Shown here in pieces: positions 60,273 through 64,000 of a stretch of DNA of 64,000 nt. The notes under the pieces were generated by a model. That model saw nothing but the letters and a program-made list of their open reading frames with translations, was not told where the DNA came from and made no database searches. This DNA is from DASZBR01 sp035943935. Lineage in GTDB: Bacteria; Pseudomonadota; Gammaproteobacteria; DASZBR01. How positions within the stretch are numbered: position 1 is the stretch's first letter; every line of letters begins with the position of its first letter. The stretch spans positions 9,960 to 73,959 of the forward strand of contig DASZBR010000025.1 of the NCBI GenBank assembly GCA_035943935.1, given 5' to 3'. A program made the position numbers and the translations under genes.

Positions 60273-61904
60273 ATGGATGATGCAAACACAACGGTTGTAA
60301 AAAAAATCATTCGTTTTTCGTTATGTTTTGGGTTCGGTATTTTGATATGCAATCTTGTGATTCCAGTGTGTTTCGCAGGAGGGTGTCTTCCACCTAGACC
60401 TATAACAGATAGCCCTGTTGTCGCTCCGACGCCACCAGTTATCACTCCGCCACCGATTGTTGCTCCACCACCAGTTATCACTCCGCTACCGATTGTTGCT
60501 CTACCACCAGTTATTGTTCCGTCACCTGTCATTACTTCTCCAGTAATGCCTGTGTCTGTTCCTGCTATTTCTTCTGATCCTAAAAAATCAGATGCTGATG
60601 TTGCAGGTATGATTGCGAAGACGCATCAAAATAACGTAGGTCAAAATAATTCACCGCATGGTTCAGCGCCTGTTGTAGGAAGCATTAATCCTGGAAGTGA
60701 AGCGGAAAATAGTTCAAAAGATTTGGGAATACATTCAATGGTTGCGCCGCATGCTGAAGAACACAGTGTTATTCAAGCGACGTCGTCTCAAGTATCTTTA
60801 GCATCGGGTACAGTAAATACCGTAGATTTACATGGAGATAAATTGATCCATCTTGGTGTGGATGATAAAAAAATTGATGTGAAACCCTCGACGGAATCGG
60901 GGAAAGTATTGATGTCCGCAGATACGGCGAAGAAAGTATTAGATGGATTAGTTTCGACGACGGGTGCACCTGAAGCTGAAATGATGTCGATTGGAAAGAG
61001 TGGTGAAGTTGTTCTGCATACGGTTGAAGATTTAGCGAAACTCACTGTTGCGCCTGTGATTACTCCTGCACCTAAAGTAGTAGAAATAGATAAGGACAAA
61101 AATCCTAAAGGGTTTGATAAAGATTTAGGTGGTAATAAAGATGAGGGTAATAGAAATAATGGTAATGAGAACAACGGTAATAAGGATAATGGCCATGGAG
61201 ATCATGGTAATAAAGATTTTGATGAAAAAGATCGTGGGGGTGACGGTGTTGGTAGAAATTCTGGTAGTGGTGAAAATAGAAATATAGGTAATATCATTAT
61301 GCCGCCAGAAGCACCAACAATTGTACCGACAATTACTCCAACAACTACACCAAAGATTACTCCGATAACATCACCAGCTACTATTCAAGCAGTTACGCCA
61401 ACAACTACACCAGAAATTACGCCGATAATTACTCCAAAAACAGTACCAACGACAACGCCAACATTTACACTAACTCCTACAACAGTAACTCCAACAACTA
61501 TTCCAACAACATCTCCAACGATAACGCCAACCACAGTCGGTGGCAGTAATTCAAATACAGGAACAACGATCAACAACGGTATTAATTTTAATTCAACTAC
61601 TACAGATGCTACTCTCACAGGTAATGGTTTGATAACGTTGAATGCCAAGGATGCAAGCGCTGATAGCTTCGTAAGTGATAAGCCAACTTTTGCAGCGATT
61701 GAGAAAGAGAATCATAATTCAATTGTTATTGGTCAGGTTGTGCAAAAAACAGGTAATGTTGTAGAAGTAGATGGAGATGGGGGTTCTCATGTGTTACTCC
61801 CGGGGGATAATGTACACTTGGGTGGCAGATTTATTTTTCAGGGCGGAGTGGGTGGTCTAGATTTCCGTTCTTTTACCGGTGAAGTTACACACGTGGGGCA
61901 GTAA
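60273..61904 (+). CDS. Exported Pro/Thr-rich protein with FecR-like C-terminal domain (543 aa)
   Basis: The N-terminus (residues 10-35, IIRFSLCFGFGILICNLVIP then VCFAGGC) is a signal peptide or anchor; AGGC could be a poor lipobox. Residues 38-90 hold PxVITPPP-type repeats, 280-330 an Asn/Gly/Asp/Lys-rich stretch, and 340-430 a mucin-like Thr/Pro/Ile repeat (TPTTTPKITP). Residues about 480-543 (IGQVVQKTGNVVEVDGDGGS continuing LLPGDNVHLGGRFIF) resemble FecR-like domains. A surface or periplasmic structural role is likely. ATG 60273 follows GGAGAGGA. It is followed by another anchored protein gene, 28 bases on. Confidence 0.72.
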   Translation: MDDANTTVVKKIIRFSLCFGFGILICNLVIPVCFAGGCLPPRPITDSPVVAPTPPVITPPPIVAPPPVITPLPIVALPPVIVPSPVITSPVMPVSVPAISSDPKKSDADVAGMIAKTHQNNVGQNNSPHGSAPVVGSINPGSEAENSSKDLGIHSMVAPHAEEHSVIQATSSQVSLASGTVNTVDLHGDKLIHLGVDDKKIDVKPSTESGKVLMSADTAKKVLDGLVSTTGAPEAEMMSIGKSGEVVLHTVEDLAKLTVAPVITPAPKVVEIDKDKNPKGFDKDLGGNKDEGNRNNGNENNGNKDNGHGDHGNKDFDEKDRGGDGVGRNSGSGENRNIGNIIMPPEAPTIVPTITPTTTPKITPITSPATIQAVTPTTTPEITPIITPKTVPTTTPTFTLTPTTVTPTTIPTTSPTITPTTVGGSNSNTGTTINNGINFNSTTTDATLTGNGLITLNAKDASADSFVSDKPTFAAIEKENHNSIVIGQVVQKTGNVVEVDGDGGSHVLLPGDNVHLGGRFIFQGGVGGLDFRSFTGEVTHVGQ

Positions 61905-61932
61905 TTAATTACGTTTAAGTCGGAGGATTATT

Positions 61933-62481
61933 ATGGATGCGGCAGCAAAAAAACACTTAGCGTCAACCATTACCAATGTTGCACTTCTTTTTACATTCGG
62001 TCTATTTATCGTGAGTTATGTTCTTAAAGAATTTTCACTTGAGAATGTTCCACAACCTCAGACAAATACGGTTTACGTGCTACGACCCGCTCCAGTTTCT
62101 CCGGCAGTGAAACTTGCAGCCGAGCGAAAATTCGCTGATGCGACTACACCAACAAATGCACTATCCCCAAATGTTACGCCCGCGGCAGAAATTATTATGC
62201 CGACATTAGGTCAGGATTTAACTGCCACAACCACGTCGAATAATGCAACGGCACAAAAAATTGCACTCACAGCGCCGACGTTGGAGCAAGAGTTACGACA
62301 AGCCCCAGATAATTCTGCTACTGCAGAAGATATCACTGATACCAGTAAAGGTAATAATTCCGATGAAGATACTATTAATCTTTCTACGATGAGCAAACAC
62401 CCTTTTGGACAACATGCGTTTGAAAACGATCGATTTAGCGCGTCATTTATTAAGCAGGGGTTGTGGGGAAGTAACGAGTAA
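61933..62481 (+). CDS. Membrane-anchored low-complexity protein (182 aa)
   Basis: This protein was not recognised. Residues 8-32 (HLASTITNVALLFTFGLFIV) form a signal anchor. The rest is Ala/Thr/Pro/Asn-rich and probably disordered outside the cytoplasm, with two similar segments (MPTLGQDL and APTLEQEL), ending in a short ordered tail (FENDRFSASFIKQGLWG). CGGAGGA precedes ATG 61933. It lies 28 bases after the Pro/Thr-rich gene and is probably co-expressed with it. Confidence 0.68.
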   Translation: MDAAAKKHLASTITNVALLFTFGLFIVSYVLKEFSLENVPQPQTNTVYVLRPAPVSPAVKLAAERKFADATTPTNALSPNVTPAAEIIMPTLGQDLTATTTSNNATAQKIALTAPTLEQELRQAPDNSATAEDITDTSKGNNSDEDTINLSTMSKHPFGQHAFENDRFSASFIKQGLWGSNE

Positions 62482-62496
62482 AAATCTCCAGGCTTC

Positions 62497-62538
62497 TTGA
62501 CTTAAGTCAAAGGCAACTTCGTCAAAAATTGATATGAT
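62497..62538 (+). promoter_or_regulatory. Class II FNR/DNR-type promoter for the CBS-domain gene
   Basis: TTGACTTAAGTCAA at 62497-62510 is a perfect 14-bp palindrome of the FNR/DNR type (TTGAC-N4-GTCAA). A -10 TATGAT lies at 62533-62538. If transcription starts near 62545, the palindrome is centred at about -41.5, the position for class II activators. A Crp/Fnr-family gene lies just downstream on the other strand. Confidence 0.75.
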
Positions 62539-62576
62539 TTCTCTGTGTTTTGAAACTTCCAAGAGGAGGGCTCAAC

Positions 62577-63014
62577 ATGGATATCTCACGAGTGATGACA
62601 AGGCGGCCTATTATGTTGCATGAGTGCGCGACCGTGTTAGATGCAGTCGAAAAGATGAGAGGCGTTGGTTGTGGTTTTTTACCCATCGGTGATGAAAAGC
62701 ATGTTGTTGGTGTTATCACTGACCGGGACATTTTGGTTCGTGCCGTTGCATTAAATAAAGATCTCAGCAAACTTCCCATTACAGATATTATGTCGAGAAA
62801 TGTCATAGTTTGTAATGAAGATGATATTTTGCAGTGTGCGCTTTATTTGATGAACAAACATGGCATACGCCGTATTCTCGTTCGCGATAAAAATCAGCAT
62901 TTATCTGGAGTGCTTTCCATGGGAGATGTGCTTCGTCGTATTCCGGATCCCTTGGAATTAACGGATTTATTATATAAACCTGCTTCTCAGTGTCATGAGG
63001 AAGAATTGGTTTAG
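62577..63014 (+). CDS. CBS-domain pair protein
   Basis: This 145 aa protein is made of two CBS domains (DISRVMTRRPIMLHECATVL; ITDRDILVRA; ITDIMSRNVIVCNEDDIL; LSGVLSMGDVLRR). CBS pairs bind adenine nucleotides and act as energy sensors or allosteric modules; free-standing ones often respond to hypoxia or stress. ATG 62577 follows AGAGGAGGG, a strong RBS; the longer frame start at 62550 lies upstream of it. Control by an FNR/DNR-type activator is indicated by the upstream site. Its last four bases overlap the convergent crp/fnr gene. Confidence 0.9.
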   Translation: MDISRVMTRRPIMLHECATVLDAVEKMRGVGCGFLPIGDEKHVVGVITDRDILVRAVALNKDLSKLPITDIMSRNVIVCNEDDILQCALYLMNKHGIRRILVRDKNQHLSGVLSMGDVLRRIPDPLELTDLLYKPASQCHEEELV

Positions 63015-63712
63015 TGCAGATTGCATGGAGTGATATTCGAGCAATGTTCGTAAACATAGCGAATTAAATTGTCAGGATGATCGATATTAATGTTTCCGCC
63101 CTGAACATGAACGCCGCATTGTTTGCTGAGATTTTTAAGTGCGCGTGAAAAAGTTTCGGGGCGCATGCCGAGATGAGATGCTAGCAGTGTTTTATCATAC
63201 GGTAATTGCAGCGTCAGTTTTTTTTTGCTGTCGAGCAATCGTAATATAAAACACGCGATTCGTTCAGTCGCATTTTGCATGGTGAGATGTTCGCGGTGAT
63301 TATTGTTGTGTTGTTGTTTTTCCAGTGTGGCGCGCAAAAAATGTAATGCGAAAATATGATCAGTGGAAATTAATTTTTTGATGATGTGTGTAGGCATGGT
63401 AAGAAATTCAACATCGGAAATAGAGAGTGCTTTGTACGGTTCTTTTTCAGTTGCGTCAAACATAAATTTTTCGCCACAAAAATGACCTTGAGTGATGACA
63501 TCGACGATGACTTCTACGCCATCGCTAGTTTCTTTAAACAATTTAATCCAGCCGCTCATGACATATAAGAACGTATTTTTCGATTGGTCATAATCCAACA
63601 GCAAATTATTTTTTTTATAAAAATTGCGTTGGGTGAATTGCGATAGTGTGTCGAGACTTTCTGTAGAAGCCTGCGAGAATAAGTTGATGGCTTTGAAGTA
63701 GGTGGCTTTCAT
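63011..63712 (-). CDS. Crp/Fnr-family transcriptional regulator (DNR-like)
   Basis: This 233 aa protein has an N-terminal cyclic-nucleotide-type effector domain (SGWIKLFKETSDGVEVIVDV, GEKFMFDA) and a C-terminal winged helix with recognition helix PETFSRALKNL, whose E-x2-S-R pattern is that of FNR/DNR proteins that bind TTGA half-sites. The N-terminal Cys cluster of FNR is absent, so it should not sense oxygen through an Fe-S cluster; heme/NO sensing as in DNR is possible. The adjacent TTGACTTAAGTCAA site before the CBS gene is a likely target. Confidence 0.9.
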   Translation of the reverse strand: MKATYFKAINLFSQASTESLDTLSQFTQRNFYKKNNLLLDYDQSKNTFLYVMSGWIKLFKETSDGVEVIVDVITQGHFCGEKFMFDATEKEPYKALSISDVEFLTMPTHIIKKLISTDHIFALHFLRATLEKQQHNNNHREHLTMQNATERIACFILRLLDSKKKLTLQLPYDKTLLASHLGMRPETFSRALKNLSKQCGVHVQGGNINIDHPDNLIRYVYEHCSNITPCNLH

Positions 63713-63828
63713 AAGACCTCCTCATTACTCTGATTTTTGGTGTGTTCTTAGGCGAATTATAACATCACCCTTATACCGTTCGGATCCTATTACAAATAGT
63801 AGGATAAAAAGCATGATTTCAGTGTTTT

Positions 63829-63852
63829 CCCCTCTCCCGAATGGGAGAGGGG
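63829..63852. repeat. Perfect 10-bp hairpin CCCCTCTCCC/GGGAGAGGGG
   Basis: Arms 63829-63838 and 63843-63852 with a GAAT loop. No T-run follows, so it is a dispersed palindrome rather than a clear terminator; the hairpin at 54475-54507 is related. Confidence 0.75.
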
Positions 63853-63865
63853 CCGCGAAGGGTAC

Positions 63866-63913
63866 AAACCGGGTTGATAGGTAACACTCTAAACCGGGAT
63901 CATCGGTAACACT
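63866..63913. repeat. Two 23-bp direct repeats before the transposase
   Basis: Units 63866-63888 and 63891-63913 (AAACCGGG...GGTAACACT) differ at about three positions and are two bases apart. They directly precede the transposase start and look like the left end of an insertion sequence. An inverted GTGTTAC follows just before the ATG (63931-63937). Confidence 0.7.
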
Positions 63914-63940
63914 TTTAGCTAGAAAAGCGAGGTGTTACTC

Positions 63941-64000
63941 ATGGGATGGAAGAAAACGAATGCGCGAGAAGAAAAATTAAAATTTATAGGTGATTGGCTG
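63941..64000 (+). mobile_element. IS481-type transposase, N-terminal start (partial)
   Basis: The last 20 codons of the window read MGWKKTNAREEKLKFIGDWL, matching the usual start of IS481-family transposases (MxWKxTxxxxxxxxFIxDWL). The gene runs off the right edge, so integrity cannot be judged. The preceding direct repeats probably belong to the element's left end. Confidence 0.7.

Overview
The window reads as a chromosome segment of a host-associated gammaproteobacterium, most likely in or near the order Legionellales. The core genes point to a respiring, ubiquinone-using Gram-negative: ubiE/ubiJ/ubiB, split gcvPA/gcvPB, lipA, fadI/fadJ-like genes and a Legionella LssY-like DedA-PAP2 protein. 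Islands of large unrecognised proteins carry eukaryote-like motifs, as effector-rich intracellular bacteria often do. The taxonomic placement is inference from gene content; there is no rRNA in the window.

Layout. 1-11.4 kb is mostly core genes on the plus strand: dnaK end, dnaJ, an NTF2-like secreted protein, greA, mnmE, hemL, a phosphotransferase/kinase fusion, a DacA-type carboxypeptidase, lipA, an LssY-like protein and a J-like protein. A large minus-strand gene at 11.4-13.4 kb carries the signatures of an INPP4/SopB/SidF-type CX5R phosphoinositide phosphatase. The glycine cleavage genes gcvH-gcvPA-gcvPB follow (no gcvT), then a phosphopantetheinyl transferase. At 17.3-21.8 kb lie two large unknown proteins, one with about 13 FVPGS-type repeats and one with a long coiled coil. 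At 22-24.6 kb are an SbmA/YddA-like ABC transporter and an EamA transporter. At 24.6-31.5 kb a compact eight-gene minus-strand operon joins ubiquinone synthesis (ubiE, ubiJ, ubiB) to fatty-acid oxidation (fadI, fadJ, thioesterase) and includes a lone CheY-like receiver.

31.6-47 kb is accessory: a membrane protein abutting tRNA-Ala(CGC), REP-like palindromes (one in frame inside a gene), and a tandem array of paralogous helical-module proteins whose intergenic leaders are repeated as well. The array ends head-to-head with an orphan VgrG spike fused to an alpha/beta hydrolase, followed by a small three-helix membrane protein that looks like its immunity partner. At 47-50 kb is the rpmH-rnpA-yidD-yidC cluster, extended by a carbonic anhydrase instead of mnmE. 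At 50-55.8 kb four plus-strand unknown genes form a second effector-like island with an IQ motif, SH3-ligand and polyproline motifs, and a Dbl-homology-like region. At 55.8-58 kb is rpmF-plsX-fabH. Then come a short E2 acyltransferase without a subunit-binding domain, an NRAMP-related transporter, two N-terminally anchored low-complexity proteins, and a CBS-domain gene behind a near-ideal class II FNR/DNR-type promoter, facing a Crp/Fnr regulator gene. The window ends in the start of an IS481-type transposase.

The most notable material is (1) the paralogous module family at 33-43 kb with its conserved leaders, (2) the CX5R phosphatase candidate, (3) the host-mimicry motifs at 50-55.8 kb and in the FVPGS-repeat protein, and (4) the VgrG-hydrolase/immunity pair. 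All functional statements about unknown proteins rest on motif recognition by eye; no database search was run.
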